In this document: positions 8,179 to 20,200 of the stretch, piece by piece | Layout of the letters: every line of letters starts with the position of its first letter | Numbering within the stretch: position 1 is the first letter of the stretch | From: Ostreococcus mediterraneus | Taxonomy: Eukaryota; Chlorophyta; Mamiellophyceae; Mamiellales; Bathycoccaceae | Assembly (NCBI GenBank): GCA_012295225.1 | Contig: WMKK01000002.1 | Location: 609,949 to 673,948 of the forward strand | Length of the DNA: 64,000 nt | Reading direction: 5' to 3' | Notes under the pieces: generated by a model | Seen by the model: the letters and a program-made list of their open reading frames with translations, nothing else | Told to the model about the DNA's origin: nothing | Databases searched by the model: none | Made by a program: the position numbers and the translations under genes

Positions 8179-11100
8179 ATGGCGCGTACGGCGCCGCGTA
8201 CGCATCGGGCGTGGGCTTCGATCGCGCTCGCGTGTGTGCTCGCGTGCGTTTACGCACGTGGATGCGCTGGGTACGGATCGGTGACGATGGCGCCGCCGCA
8301 GGTGGGTGATGATGACGACGACGTTGTCGACCGCGTCGCGCGCGCGACACGCGCGGAACGAGCTCCACGACGTCAATGACGACGCGCATGACTGACGACG
8401 ACAACGCTGATGCGCGTGACTTAGATTTCATGGCTTGAACCGCCGCAAGGGCACATCGCCGGGGGCACCACGCTCGCGATTTACGGCGGTGGGTTCGCAA
8501 AATCGCCGTCGTTGACGGCGCGCTTTGTGCGCGGGACAGAGGTTACGGACGCGCGCGCGACGTTTCATTCGTCTTCGATGATCACTGTGGAGACCCCCGC
8601 AAGGAATGAAGCGGGATGGACGCAAGTCATCGTCTCAAACGATGGTGAATCGTTTAGTGGGACGCCGAATGTGTTTACAAAGGGGTCGGGGACGTTTCTG
8701 GCGTACGTCTACGACGACTCGTTGGCTGGATTTTACGACGGCGTTCGACAAGGAATTAATACCAACGCGTACCACGAAACTTGGACGGCGTCAAATACAA
8801 CTGGGCCGTACATTGGCGGTACCGCGGTTGTGATTTCGGCCACTGGATTGAATTTAGGCGCGAGCACGCTGGGCTCGAGTGAGGTGTACAGAGGGCCGAC
8901 GGATGGCTCGGGGACGCCAAATCCACATTTTCCGGACCCGTCCGCGCCCATGAATAGCCCCCGGATTCGCGGTACTTTCTACCCTGGAAAGTATTTAAGG
9001 TGCCGCATGACGTGCTCGATCGATGTTGACGGCACTGGGGCGACGTCATACGTCAAGGATACGCCCGCGATTTGGCTCAGTTACGTCGCCGTGCGGTGCG
9101 AGACGCCGCCCATGCCGGTGCCCGACGGAGACCCGATACCGAGCGTAGCGTGCAAGTACCAAATATCGAACGATGGCGCGACGTATGATACAACGTACGC
9201 CACGTTCACGTATAGCGATCCGATTCCGACGGTGTCGAGCATAAGCACGTCTCAAAATTCCGTCTGGGGCGCGAGAGGTCCGTTTGACGGCAACACCGAA
9301 GTCGTCGTCAAAGGCACCAACTTTCTGCCTAGTAAATATCTCAAGTGTAAATTTGGTGGTATTCCAGAGAGTGGTAAGAACTTATGGGAGAGCGACGATG
9401 TGTCACATGTCGTCGGCGAACCCGGTGGACGCGTGCGGTGGATTTCATCGACAGAAATTCGTTGCATTACGCCGGCGTTTGGACCGGCGGCGCAGCTTCG
9501 GCAATATCCATCCGACACGACGTTGATTGATTCTTCGGATATCATCGGCAGTGGTGCGGTGTTAGACGTGACTATGACAGGGGATGCCATTACGTCGGTG
9601 TCCATCGTGAACGCTGGCGCTGGCTACGCATCAGCGCCAGTGTTAACGTTTACGGGTGGCGGAGGAGGAGGCGCCGCAGCGACGGCGACGGTGACGAATG
9701 GAAAGATTTCCGCCGTCTCATTGACGAGTGGAGGATACTCGTACAATCAAGGCTCCGGCGCGGCAGCGACCGCGACCGTAAGTAACGGTGTATTGGTGAG
9801 TATTGCTGTCGCGAGCGGAGGCACTGGGTATCGAGTGCCGCCCGAAGTGACGCTGTCGTGTTCCGGGACGTGCCTGACGACGGGTGGCGCGCACGGAAGC
9901 GCCGTCGCCGTTCTCGGGCCCGCGGATAACTGTTTCGCCGAATACGGGTGTTTCGTCAAAAAAGTTATCGAAGTGCGCATCGTGACCGCGGGTTCGTACG
10001 TGAGCGCGCCTGTGATTACGTTTACACCGCAAAAGCCCGTCATTCAAGTCCGCGCGTCTGAGCTCAACGTCGCCGCCGCCGATCCCGCCGCCATCGGCGC
10101 GTACACGATGCAAGGTAAAGGTATTAATGAGCTCGATCCGGAATTAGATCACGGTTCATGGGCCACAGGCGCGTATGATATTTCCACCGCGTCATACGAC
10201 GTCGTCGCCGTGGGTGAAGTCATAGGAACGATTACGGGACGGCGCCTCGCCGCGGCGGAGCTCAATCCGTCCTATCGCGGACTCTACTCGCCTTCGAGCG
10301 ACGCGGCGTCTGACGGCTCGATTAAACCAGCGCATCAAGATTTAGTACAAGTGAGCAACAATTACAATAAGTTTGGCGTGCCAGTCACGGGCAACGTGGC
10401 GGCGACACCCACGCACGTGGGCTATCGAGACAACACCGCGACGGCGAAAGGGTACTGGATGTGGAGTCGCGATGTCGGCACGCCGAGCGACTGCGCGGTG
10501 TCCAACAATCCGCCGCTCAATTACTACACCAACATGCTCGATGGGCACAACTTGGATAAGGGCACCGGGTGGTTGAGCTCATCCGCGGCGGATCCGTTTT
10601 TGGGCGTTCCTGGCAACGCCGACCCGGGAAATCCATCAAAGTCGTGCTTGTACTTTTTATACGGCGACATTTACGTGTCGCCTTCGGGGAGCGACGTCAC
10701 CGGTCACGGCACGGCAGCGAGACCATATGCGACGATTCAGAAGTGCATAGACGCGTCATTGAGTAATGCGCGGGACTACTACCCAACACAAGACCATTCT
10801 CTCACCGTGGCGGATCGAATATCATCCGCCGTGTTGCGATACTCGCCGTCCTCGTCGAGTCGGCGCATGTCATCCACCAGGAACGCCGGCTACGGCTACA
10901 CGGTCAATCGCGATCGCTGCATCTTAAAAGACGGCACGTACTGGGGCAGAGGGAATCGAGAGTTCCACGCGCATCATCGCGTCGTGCACATCGTCGCTGA
11001 AAACAGCGAAAAGGTCACCATTGATTGCGAAGGCGCGTCGCTCGGGAAAAACGTCTTCGCCGGCGCCAGGGACCCGACGCGACTCGCGCCCACGGGTTCG

Positions 11101-11187
11101 GTGAGCATGTTTGGCATCGCAACCAAGCGATGTAACTTCCCAGGCGCGTCTCACGCCGCAGATAAACCATACTATTACGCATCATAA
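8179..11187 (+). CDS. Secreted IPT/TIG-repeat protein with Gly-rich repeats and a C-terminal beta-helix start (2 exons)
   Basis: Exon 1 (8179-8301) encodes a signal peptide (AWASIALACVLACVYARGCA) and joins in phase 0 through intron 8302-8424 (GTGGGT...CTTAG) to exon 2 (8425-11187), giving 961 aa. The joined sequence begins an IPT/TIG domain (GHIAGGTTLAIYGGGF); further IPT-like starts are GPYIGGTAVVISATGLNL (~168) and GPFDGNTEVVVKGTNF (~320). Residues ~417-520 contain repeats of the type NGKISAVSLTSGG and GGTGYRVPPEVTL, familiar from phage and bacterial surface proteins. From ~788, YVSPSGSDVTGHGTAARPYA followed by TIQKCIDAS resembles the start of a DUF1565/pectin-lyase-like helix. The protein stops soon afterwards, so the C-terminal domain looks incomplete or continues in an exon I cannot see. 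A cell-surface or extracellular role is inferred. Confidence 0.8.
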
Positions 11188-11312
11188 CATTATGATCGAC
11201 ACTAAACTTCGATAGACTCCTTGTAAACGTAGCGTAGCCTGACGTCCAACTTTTTACTTCTACAACGTGTGCTGGGATACCGGTACAATTACAAAAACAA
11301 ATCAAATACGTC

Positions 11313-11564
11313 TCACGCACCGCCGCCACCACCGCGCCCACCTTTAGACGACATCTCCTCAAACAATTGTCGCTTCACCTCCTCCGCGCGCGCGCGCACC
11401 GCCTCCTGACTCTCACGAAACACCTTGGCTGCGTCGCCCTTGGCAGCCTCACGCATCATCGCATCGCTCTTCACCGCGAAGCGCTGAAACGTGCGCGAAT
11501 TCGCCAGCGTGTTCACCATGAGTTCGTTAAACACGTAGGAGAACAGGCGATTGACGAAGCTCAT
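11313..11564 (-). CDS. Small conserved green-lineage protein
   Basis: An 83-aa protein begins MSFVNRLFSYVFNELMVNTL and has ANSRTFQRFAVKSD in the middle, followed by an amphipathic helix (EEVKRQLFEEMSS) and a Gly-rich tail. I recall similar short plant proteins of unknown function with the same N-terminal hydrophobic face and an (A)NS-x-x-FQRFAV motif, but I cannot name the family. The first ~20 residues could act as a membrane anchor or mitochondrial signal. The compact size, ordinary start and position in a gap support it as real. It diverges from the 11864 gene. Confidence 0.65.
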   Translation of the reverse strand: MSFVNRLFSYVFNELMVNTLANSRTFQRFAVKSDAMMREAAKGDAAKVFRESQEAVRARAEEVKRQLFEEMSSKGGRGGGGGA

Positions 11565-11863
11565 CGTCGTCGATCGCCCGCGTTAATCGTCGAACGCCGC
11601 GCTGTGACGTCACGGTGGAAGAAAAGTTTCGAAGAACTTTTCAGGGGGTCATTTGACCGATTATAACTCAAGAAGGACCCCCCCAGCGAAAAACACAATC
11701 GAATCGTTTCCGACGGCATTGCGCGTCGCGTCGCGATTTCGAGCGCGTCGACCGCGTCGACCGCGACATACGGACGCGTGCACGGTGCGTGACGCGCGCA
11801 CACAGGGGCGAGTTCGACCAAAGTCCCGTGTATACGGCGTAGGGTGCGGCACGACTTTGCGCC

Positions 11864-12460
11864 ATGGCGGGACCATTCACGCTGCCCGGGAGCGCGGAAG
11901 ACGCCGCCGCCAAGGCGAAACGGACCGCCACCGTGCGCGTCAAGGAGTGGGTCGAGGCGCGATTGCCGCTGGAACACGTACAGACTCGGGAGTGCGTTGT
12001 GGATGTGAGTGAGGTGCAGTGTGGGGATCCGAATTGCGCGCCGATTGATACGGTGGTTCGGATAATCTACGGCGCCGGCTGCGGGACGGTGTTTGGGATT
12101 CCGTGCGAGGTGCACGAGGTTGAGGAGGGGGATATCGATTCGCAGATGCCTCCGGATGAAATTATTCAACAGTGGGCGGCGGGTGAGCAAGTGGTGTGGC
12201 CACCAGAGCCAGAGACGCCAGAACCGGGACCGGTGCCGACGGATGCGCTGCGATTCGACGTCGGCACCAAGGTGGCGTGCCGCATAGGGCCGGGGCCGGA
12301 AGGTTGGGCCACTGGTACGGTTGTCGCGCACTGGTATCGCGCCGCGTCTTGGCCGACTGGCCAGTACGCACCGTACCAAATCCAGCTCGATAGGACGGAT
12401 ATGGGTAGTGGTTTGATTTTTGCCCCGTACGACGAAGACACGTGCATCAAAGCCGCGTGA
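11864..12460 (+). CDS. Two-domain protein with a Cys-containing N-terminal module and a WP-x-G-x-YAPYQ-x-QL module
   Basis: The 198-aa protein has an N-terminal region (residues ~20-80) with VKEWVEARLP, then VDVSEVQCGDPNCAPIDTVV, a pattern I associate with a small module that accompanies nucleotide-binding and metal-handling proteins. After a Pro/Glu-rich linker (PPEPETPEPGPVP) comes a C-terminal module (~130-198) with VGTKVACRIG...WATGTVVAHWYR followed by WPTGQYAPYQIQLDR and FAPYDEDTCIK. Copies of this second module are common in marine algal proteins, often fused to other domains, and look like a small beta fold. No catalytic residues are evident. The function is unknown; the start at 11864 has the first ATG with good downstream coding character. 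Confidence 0.75.
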   Translation: MAGPFTLPGSAEDAAAKAKRTATVRVKEWVEARLPLEHVQTRECVVDVSEVQCGDPNCAPIDTVVRIIYGAGCGTVFGIPCEVHEVEEGDIDSQMPPDEIIQQWAAGEQVVWPPEPETPEPGPVPTDALRFDVGTKVACRIGPGPEGWATGTVVAHWYRAASWPTGQYAPYQIQLDRTDMGSGLIFAPYDEDTCIKAA

Positions 12461-12657
12461 CGAACAAAGCAAGACTTTACTACGAATTCGTCCAATGGCG
12501 CATTGAATCATTTAATGAGTTGAACATATAAACACATACGAAAAGACATTGAGTGAGAAATTATGCATTGCTTCAACGCGCTGTTACGAGCGAGAGTTGA
12601 TGACGGCGCGCGTCTCTCGCTCTACGATATACGACGTCGTCCCACACATCCATCCAA

Positions 12658-13986
12658 ATGACGTCATTTTGCGCCGCACGAATGCAGTACCGCGCCATCT
12701 TTCTTCACACGGCGCGCCCGCAACCTCGCATTGCACTCTCTCGCCCGTCGTCGTCGCGTCCTTCATCACTTCGTATCGCGCGGTCCATCGTCGTCGCGCA
12801 GCCGCCCGCGTTCCGAGTCCACATGGTGAGCCACATTCGGCACCGTTCGCGTGGCGCTGCCGAAAGCGACGACATCGACGTCGACGCCGCTGTCATTGAT
12901 TCGCCGACTGTGGACGACGCCACGTACGTTCCAGTCACCAAGGAAACCTCGCGCGGCGCCCCCACTGGCACCGTTTCAGATTCCAGCGCGGTTGACGAAA
13001 TGTCCAAAGTTTTGCGCGCGACGCTGAGTCCTCGCGCAGCCGCCATCATCGCGCGCGGATTTGTTGATTTAGGCATCAAGACGCCGAATGATTTGCGCCG
13101 CGTAGTGTTTAAGCGCTCAACTGGGTTGATTGCGGTTGAGGTCTTTGCAACATTGTTCAACGCTTTGATGACGGTGTCGCTGATGGTTTTAAGCGTGAAT
13201 CTGAACTACAATCCGTACGAGGCCGTCTTTCCTACGTTCATGGCGTACGTTGCGTTCGCGATGATTTTAATCGCTGGCGCCATTTTCGCCGTGGAAGCGG
13301 TGGCACATTTCATTCTGTTGTCTGCGTACATTTACTCTTTGGTGACGTTTGAGACTGCCGATTTGCGCAACTTTATCACGGCAACGCAGCAGTTGGGTGA
13401 TACCGAACACATCATCGGTGCGTTGACGCCTTTCTCGATGCGTCGCGCGACGGCTTCGATGAAAGTGTTGACGCTTCTGAATCAGATTCGCGATGCTTTG
13501 CATGAAGAGGCAGAGCTCATCTCGAACTCTCGCGGCACAATTCACAACTTGGCTGCGTATTTCGAGTACGCAAACGCTAAAGAGAAGTTTGGATTTGATC
13601 CGCAGTCGTTTTCGATCAGCGATAAAGAAGCGATGAAAATCGCAGCCTTGTTCAGTGAGTACGACAGCGATGGAACGGGCGAGCTCGATGGCGATAAACT
13701 CAAATCTCTACTTTCAAGTATGGGACATGACGTCACCGAGATGGATTGCAACATCGCGCTTCGTATGCTCGATAAAGAAGAAGACGGTGTCGTTTCGCTG
13801 AATGATTTCGTCGACTGGTACGTCAAAGGTATCAGCGTTCCGGCATACGTCATTGAGCAGGAAAAATCATCAAAAGAAAACCCAAAGCAACAATCATTGA
13901 ACACGCCCGTCGAAGCCGCGACGCCGAGCGACATTGACGATGCCGCACCGATTGATCCGGGCGCCTCATTCGACGAAGACGCGTGA
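12658..13986 (+). CDS. Plastid-targeted membrane protein with two EF-hand-like loops
   Basis: The 442-aa protein starts with ~55 residues rich in Arg, Ser and Ala (SRPSSSRPSSLRIARS), like a transit peptide. Two or three hydrophobic segments follow at about residues 160-175, 195-220 and 220-235 (FMAYVAFAMILIAGAIFAVE). The C-terminal half carries EF-hand loops: DSDGTGELDGDK (~333) and DKEEDGVVSLND (~370). Loop position 12 is Lys in the first and Asp in the second rather than the usual Glu, so Ca2+ affinity may be altered. An acidic disordered tail ends the protein. A role in Ca2+-linked signalling at a plastid membrane is inferred. An alternative start is the Met at 12682. Confidence 0.8.
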   Translation: MTSFCAARMQYRAIFLHTARPQPRIALSRPSSSRPSSLRIARSIVVAQPPAFRVHMVSHIRHRSRGAAESDDIDVDAAVIDSPTVDDATYVPVTKETSRGAPTGTVSDSSAVDEMSKVLRATLSPRAAAIIARGFVDLGIKTPNDLRRVVFKRSTGLIAVEVFATLFNALMTVSLMVLSVNLNYNPYEAVFPTFMAYVAFAMILIAGAIFAVEAVAHFILLSAYIYSLVTFETADLRNFITATQQLGDTEHIIGALTPFSMRRATASMKVLTLLNQIRDALHEEAELISNSRGTIHNLAAYFEYANAKEKFGFDPQSFSISDKEAMKIAALFSEYDSDGTGELDGDKLKSLLSSMGHDVTEMDCNIALRMLDKEEDGVVSLNDFVDWYVKGISVPAYVIEQEKSSKENPKQQSLNTPVEAATPSDIDDAAPIDPGASFDEDA

Positions 13987-14285
13987 AACACCCGCGCATT
14001 CGCGACGACACCACATTACCACTTTCATTTTACCGCGCGTACGAAGCGCATTGTGCAATACGACATCGTTTACCTCTCATCGTCCCGTCGACATCGAACA
14101 CCGCTTTTAAACTTGCAACTGCCACACGCCACCGCAACGCCAGAGAGCGCCGCGCGCGCATCGATCGCCCGTCGTCGCGGCGAGCGCGTGCATTCACACG
14201 AACGGCGCGCGTTGGAGATTCCAACGCGCGCACGAACCCGTGAGCGCCCGGGCGCGCGCGCGCGGTGTAGTTGACGACGTCGAGG

Positions 14286-17200
14286 ATGAATTTTTTGCGC
14301 CGTTTCACGGCAACCTCCGAAACCGAAGCCTCGACGCGCGATGACGGCGCGATGACGGCACGGGACGACATGGAACTGGGCACGTCGAGTCATGTCGTCG
14401 AACGCGTGTCCATGCCGTGCGTCTTGGAAGCGTCTTTCGATGGCACGCGCGATGGAGACTTGGTGTTTCTGTGGACGCTCGCGCGAGGCGCAGCGCGCGG
14501 AAGCGCCGAACGCGGCGCCGTGAATGCGTTTTTTGATGCGTTTGGTGAAATGTACGCAAATTGGGTGCCGTTGATTGGCGACATTACCAGCGTGGAGGAC
14601 GCAGGGTGCAGACGTGCGCACCCGAGAGAGGTTGTTGAGCGAGCGGTGAGCGACGCGGCGTCTCTCGCCGACCGTCTCGACGGCGCGTTGTCCACGTCTA
14701 TGGATATCAAGGAGCGTGAGGAGCGGCGCACCAACGTCGGCATCGAAGCGATGCGTGCACTTGAAGTCATGTCGCGGTCTGCGCATAATCGCGTGGTGAT
14801 GGTACAATATGGTGTGTTCAAAGCGCTGACGAGCGCGTGTAAGGCGTGCTTGCAACGACTCTTGACAATCGGAGCTTCGGCGAGCGGCGCGGATGGTGCA
14901 TCTGGAGACGAAGCGCGCGCGCAATTAGATGCCATGCAGCGTGTCATCGCTCACGCTGTGAGTATTCTCGGAACGTACTTGAAGGAAGACAAATCTTGGG
15001 CGCTGCAGGAATTGACAGAGTCGAGCGCCCAGCTTTGCTTAATTGATGTTTTGCGCATCGAGCGAGCAGCCTCGGCAAAATTTAACGGGTCCATGCGCGA
15101 TACAGCGTCAAGCATAGAAGACGCGGCGACAGCTGCGATTGGGTACGCCATAGATGGCGATGTTGCCATGCAGAAGAGTTTAGCCGCCGCGGGAGCACTC
15201 GATATTTTCTTTGAAGGCGTATATTCACGCGATAGCGCTAGTGATGTCGACGCCAAATTCATCGCGTCGTCTATTGCCGCGCTTGATCTTGTGCGCCGCG
15301 TCATGAGCGGCAGTAAGGTGAATATTGAGCGAGCGCAAGCAGTCGGTATGTTCAATCGATTGTCTGCATTGGTACGTCGCGTCAGTTCTTTGTGCAACGG
15401 ATCCGTAGATGAACCGAGCGTTTCTGGCGATGAAATTGACGGCGTCCCCTGGGATAGCGAGCGGGTGCGTAGTGTTTTTTTGAGCGAAGCTCCCGTGCCC
15501 ATGGATGCGACATTATCAGAGTTATATAGCTTACTCTTGAAGCTTGTTGAACGTGACGAAGGTATTCAGTCACCAGAGGGATGGGCAAGTAAAGGCGCAA
15601 AGGAGTTGCTCGCGCAATGCGTCGTAGATGCGCTCACGGAATCGTGTTCGAGCGCGAATCTTCCATTTGCCAGCGCGCGGAAGTGCTTGGAATTGCGGTC
15701 TTTTGTCGCGCGTTTCGTGAGCGACGTAATCGCGCGCGATCCGACGATGATACCGATTGTTCGAAAATCCCGCACATGGGAGGTTCTTTTAGATTGCGAC
15801 ACGTTCGGCCCTATACAGTCCGCATCAGAGGATGACGCGGAAGTGAAGTCTGACGATGGAAACGCTCGCCTGCGACAGCGCGTCCAAACACAAGTGGTGG
15901 CGTTACTTCTCAAGGCTGGACGAATTGCAAGTGAAGCAACAGATAGCATTAGCGAATGCAACGCGCTTGTTGGTGCAATCACCACGCGAGCGATACAACC
16001 AAGTGCGGTGCTTCGATGTTGTCCCGCGCTCGAGTTGTTCTTGAAGCTTTCTTCGCACGGAGCGAGTAAAGCGCTCTCAGAAATAGAAGCACCAGGGCGA
16101 CTCGCTGGGGCATTAAGTGCGCAGTTGAAGTGTTGGGGGAGTGATAATATATCATTTTGTGAAAACCGTTCACAACTAGCGCTGCCAACGCCACATGCTG
16201 CGGCATTAGGTGCAACGTTAAGCGCTCTGCGCTCCTGTCTTGAGGGACCAGATGTTCTCGCGTTATCGACACTCAACAACGACGGCGTTGTTGATTTAAT
16301 TTTCAGCGAGCTTTTGTGGGCGACATCGACGCGCGATTTTGCTATCCAGGCCGTTATCTCTCTCATCGGGCAGCGCATAAATGCATCGTCTCCAGATGCG
16401 GGTGCCCACCGTGATGCGTGGTCAACCTTAGCAAGAAGATACGTACAAGCTCTTCCTCGCGCGCGTGGCGTCAGTTTCGATCTTTTGCAAGCGATGCTGC
16501 GTGGTTTACGAAATATGCTCAACAACCCGAACGGCTCGGGTTCTAGCTTGCGAGATTTATTATCTTCAGAGGGCGGCGGCGCTGAATTCGTGCAAATTGT
16601 AGCTCTGTGCGATGGCGACGCGGGAGAGAATGTGGCGTTGGAAGTAATTTCTACCATGCAAGCGGTGATATCGAATTCACACGCTGCAGCTGCAACTTTT
16701 GAAAAAGCCATAGGATATGACACATTTATGGAGGCAATCCAATGCGCACGGGGCGTAAACACGATGTCAGAAGCACTTTTCGGGGCATTCATGAGTTTAA
16801 TCATAGACGACACGTACGACCGCGAAAACGTCGCCTCGTCGAATGTCGCATTGAGAAACTCTGGCGCGTTGAGAACGTTATTGCAACTCTTCAACACGCT
16901 AGAAGTGATCGAGGAACTTAGGATTTTGCTGTTCACTTCTATCAAACACCTACTCTCGACGTCCGTCACATCCAAAGCTACGGCAAATTCGGCAGGTGCT
17001 CTGGACTTTTTCTTGGGTTGGTACACGGATGCAGAGGCGCATCGCGAACCGTTGCTTGAAGTCATTCGACTTTGCAGTTCGTTTTCTATGTCCACGAAAC
17101 AAGTACGATACATCTTCCAGCTCCTCAAAAGCGATGAAGTTTCATCGAGGGATCACTTGAACCTCATACAGTTGCTACAGCATTCAGCGAAACGTGAAGG

Positions 17201-20200
17201 ACCGTCTACGTTTTTTGACTTCACTGGACCCGGATGCGGGATACATGTCAACAAGCAATTAACGCTGCCTGTGCGTAATGGATACACAATATGCATGTGG
17301 TTTCGGATAGAAAAATTTCCAGAGGCGGGCAATCCCGTGTCGTTGTTCTCGCTGCTGGTCGGCAATGGTAACGGTATATTAGGTGAGCTGAACACAGATA
17401 AGCTAACACTTGGCATCCGCGGCGCGGCGGGGACGACAGATACAGCGTCTTTGGCAGCGACGATCGAAGAGAATAAGTGGACTTTTTTGTCGCTTGTTCA
17501 CCTTCCTGGTCGTCTTTCGCAGCCCGTGGTAAAATTATTCATGGGTTCAACGTTGATGGATCAAGCAAAGCTCCGATATCCAGTGAAGTCTGCCGAGTCC
17601 ATTTCATATTGCCGCATCGCAACCGTCACGTTTGACACGAGTGTGCAAAATCCGCTGTTGAAGGTGTGCCCGTTTTTCGGGCAACTTGGTTCAACGTATA
17701 TTCTAGATGATGCACTTTCGCCCCCTGCCATATCGATGATTTACGCGTTGGGGCCAGAGTATGTTGGACGTTTCAAATCAACTGAATCGCATACGGAAAA
17801 AGTACTCGCGGCTGTCAGCATGAATGCTATCGAAGGTCGTGAGACGAGAGAGTACTTGGCTGAACATATTGTACTTGTCATGAATGCGGTCACTCTCGCG
17901 GGTAGAGCCACCCAGTACGGAGAAACAGATGGCAACCAAACCGATCACGATTACAGTCTGATCGGCGGCGCAAAAGTCTGTGTCACCAAGTCTGTCAAGG
18001 ATGTGATTCACTGCCTTGGAGGCGTGCAGGTTATACTTCCCATTTTATCAAACGTCATGCGTGATGTCGATGTGGATCAGCATCGCGCGATCGTATGTGA
18101 AGGCGTCTATCTATTGGTAGCGTTGCTAGATGGAAGTCGACTCAATCAGGTGACATTGACCGCGTGCGATGGATACGCTCTCATCGCCAACTTGCTACGT
18201 TCAAACGGGCAGAAGTCACTTGGACCTGCATTGATAACGGCTTTGGATAAACTTCGACGTACGGGAGGACTAGAGCATGAAACTTCTTCGGCGCGCGTTG
18301 TGTTGGATTTACGTCTGTGGGCGCTCGCCGACGCCGAAACTCAACAACAGCACGGCGAGTACATCTTGTCCCTCGCAATGAAGCACGCAGAAGGTTTGCG
18401 ATACCACCTGCCCATGTCTACTATCATCGACGCGTTAGAGTATACGCCCGGTGAAGCAGGCGTGAAACGTCGCCGAGTTCTGCTCGAAGTACTGAAGCAC
18501 CTCATCGTTGGCGCGCCGACACGCCTCGTTGAAGAAGCCGCGGAATCCATCATTTATCTCATCGAAGAATGTGCTGATGATGAAGTCGTCGGAGATGTTC
18601 TGCGCTTTCTTGTCAACTCAATGCAACCCGGCGATGTGTCGCAGCATACTTTAAACCAGGCGTTTACCAAGTACGGTGGTCCACTTCTTGCACTGTCTTC
18701 CCTCAGTAGAGACAGTCAACGAGTGAGGTCGTTTGCTCTTCTATGGCTCGCAAATCTCATGCCACCGTTAGAGGGCTTTTCGCGCGGATCTGGCACGGGT
18801 GCGCACATCTCGGCCGCATTTGGCGCCGCCGCTGGCGCACTAAGCGCCACGCTTGGTGGAAAATTTACCGCAACCACGAGTCAAGATTTTGAAGTTGGTT
18901 TCTTCACCGCGGTCGCCAACGCTCTCGAGAAGTTCCCATTGGATGTCGCCGAATGTCGTTCGGCTTTGTTTGAATTATTATTAGGTGGTCAAGCACTCCC
19001 AGCTGACAAAGTTGCCGAGAAGATGAACGCGAACCGCCCCCCAAGTATTCGCGCAGTTGCTGGGAGATTATTCTCCAAAGTTACGCGGCAATCTGATGAA
19101 GCCAAGCACGGCGGCGAAGATGGTGGCAACGTCGTAGGCGTTCCGGGCATCGTTAACGCCGGCGCCGCGGGTGTTTTACTGCGTTTGATGAGTGCGAGTG
19201 ACAATCATGAAATGCGTTTGAGTGTGCTCGAGCTTTTGTTGCAGCTCGTCGAAGGTGCCAGCGTGAATGCGCAAGCTGTGCTCGAACAGCGCGGATGGCA
19301 AACGTGGATTTTACCCATTCTGCGCGACGACGGCGACGAAACGCGAATCGAGGAGCGGTCAATCGCTCGACGCCTCATCACCGCGCTGCTATACCATGCT
19401 GTGTTAAGGACTGTTGATGGACACCATCACGTGTCGAATACGCTAGGCGTCATTGATATTTTGATCAAGCGCGGCGCTTTACCAGACGATTCTAATTTGG
19501 CGCAAGAACTGCTATCGGATTTACTGGTGCTCATTCTTCCCCAACGAACGAACTCAGGCGAGCAAGACGAATGGTCAGAGGTTCAGAACATAGAAGCGCC
19601 GCTATGTAGAAGAAATCTTGCTACGCTACTGCACATATTTGATTCTATTATTTCTGATACAGCTTCGCAAGCCGCCGTACTAGGCGTCCCGAATGCCCCA
19701 CTCGACAAGACGGCAATCAAGCAAGTATCTTGGGACTTTTACGCAAACATATGGGCGTTGCTGAACGCTATATCTCCCCCTGGTCAGTCCTTCGAGGATG
19801 GTAAGAGCGATAAAGAGGTAAAGAATACAAACATGGCTCAAAAGATACATCGCCGTGCCAAAGGAATAATACGTGACATGCCATTTTCGTCGACAAATGA
19901 GAGCGACGTAGACACGGTAGGTTCTCTTGAAACACTCCGCGATCAGTGTCAGCGCGTTGGATTCCGCCTTATTCTTTTATATGTCCGTGTGGGTTCGCTT
20001 GATGATTTGCGCACGGCTGTTAACTCGTGCACTGGTTTACTCCCATCATTTTTGGCTCCCGTCTTGACGGACGGCGACGGCAAGGCGCTCGATACGTCGG
20101 CGCTCGGCAACCGCGCCCATCTATTTCTCGCTGATTTACTTCGATTCGTCGAGACTGCGAAAACGAACGTTGCTGCTGATGATGAAGAATCGCGGATACG

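Noticed and set aside
7626-8500. Several overlapping Arg-rich open frames on both strands
   Set aside because: No domain, signal or plausible start; they occupy the divergent promoter and the intron of the IPT gene.
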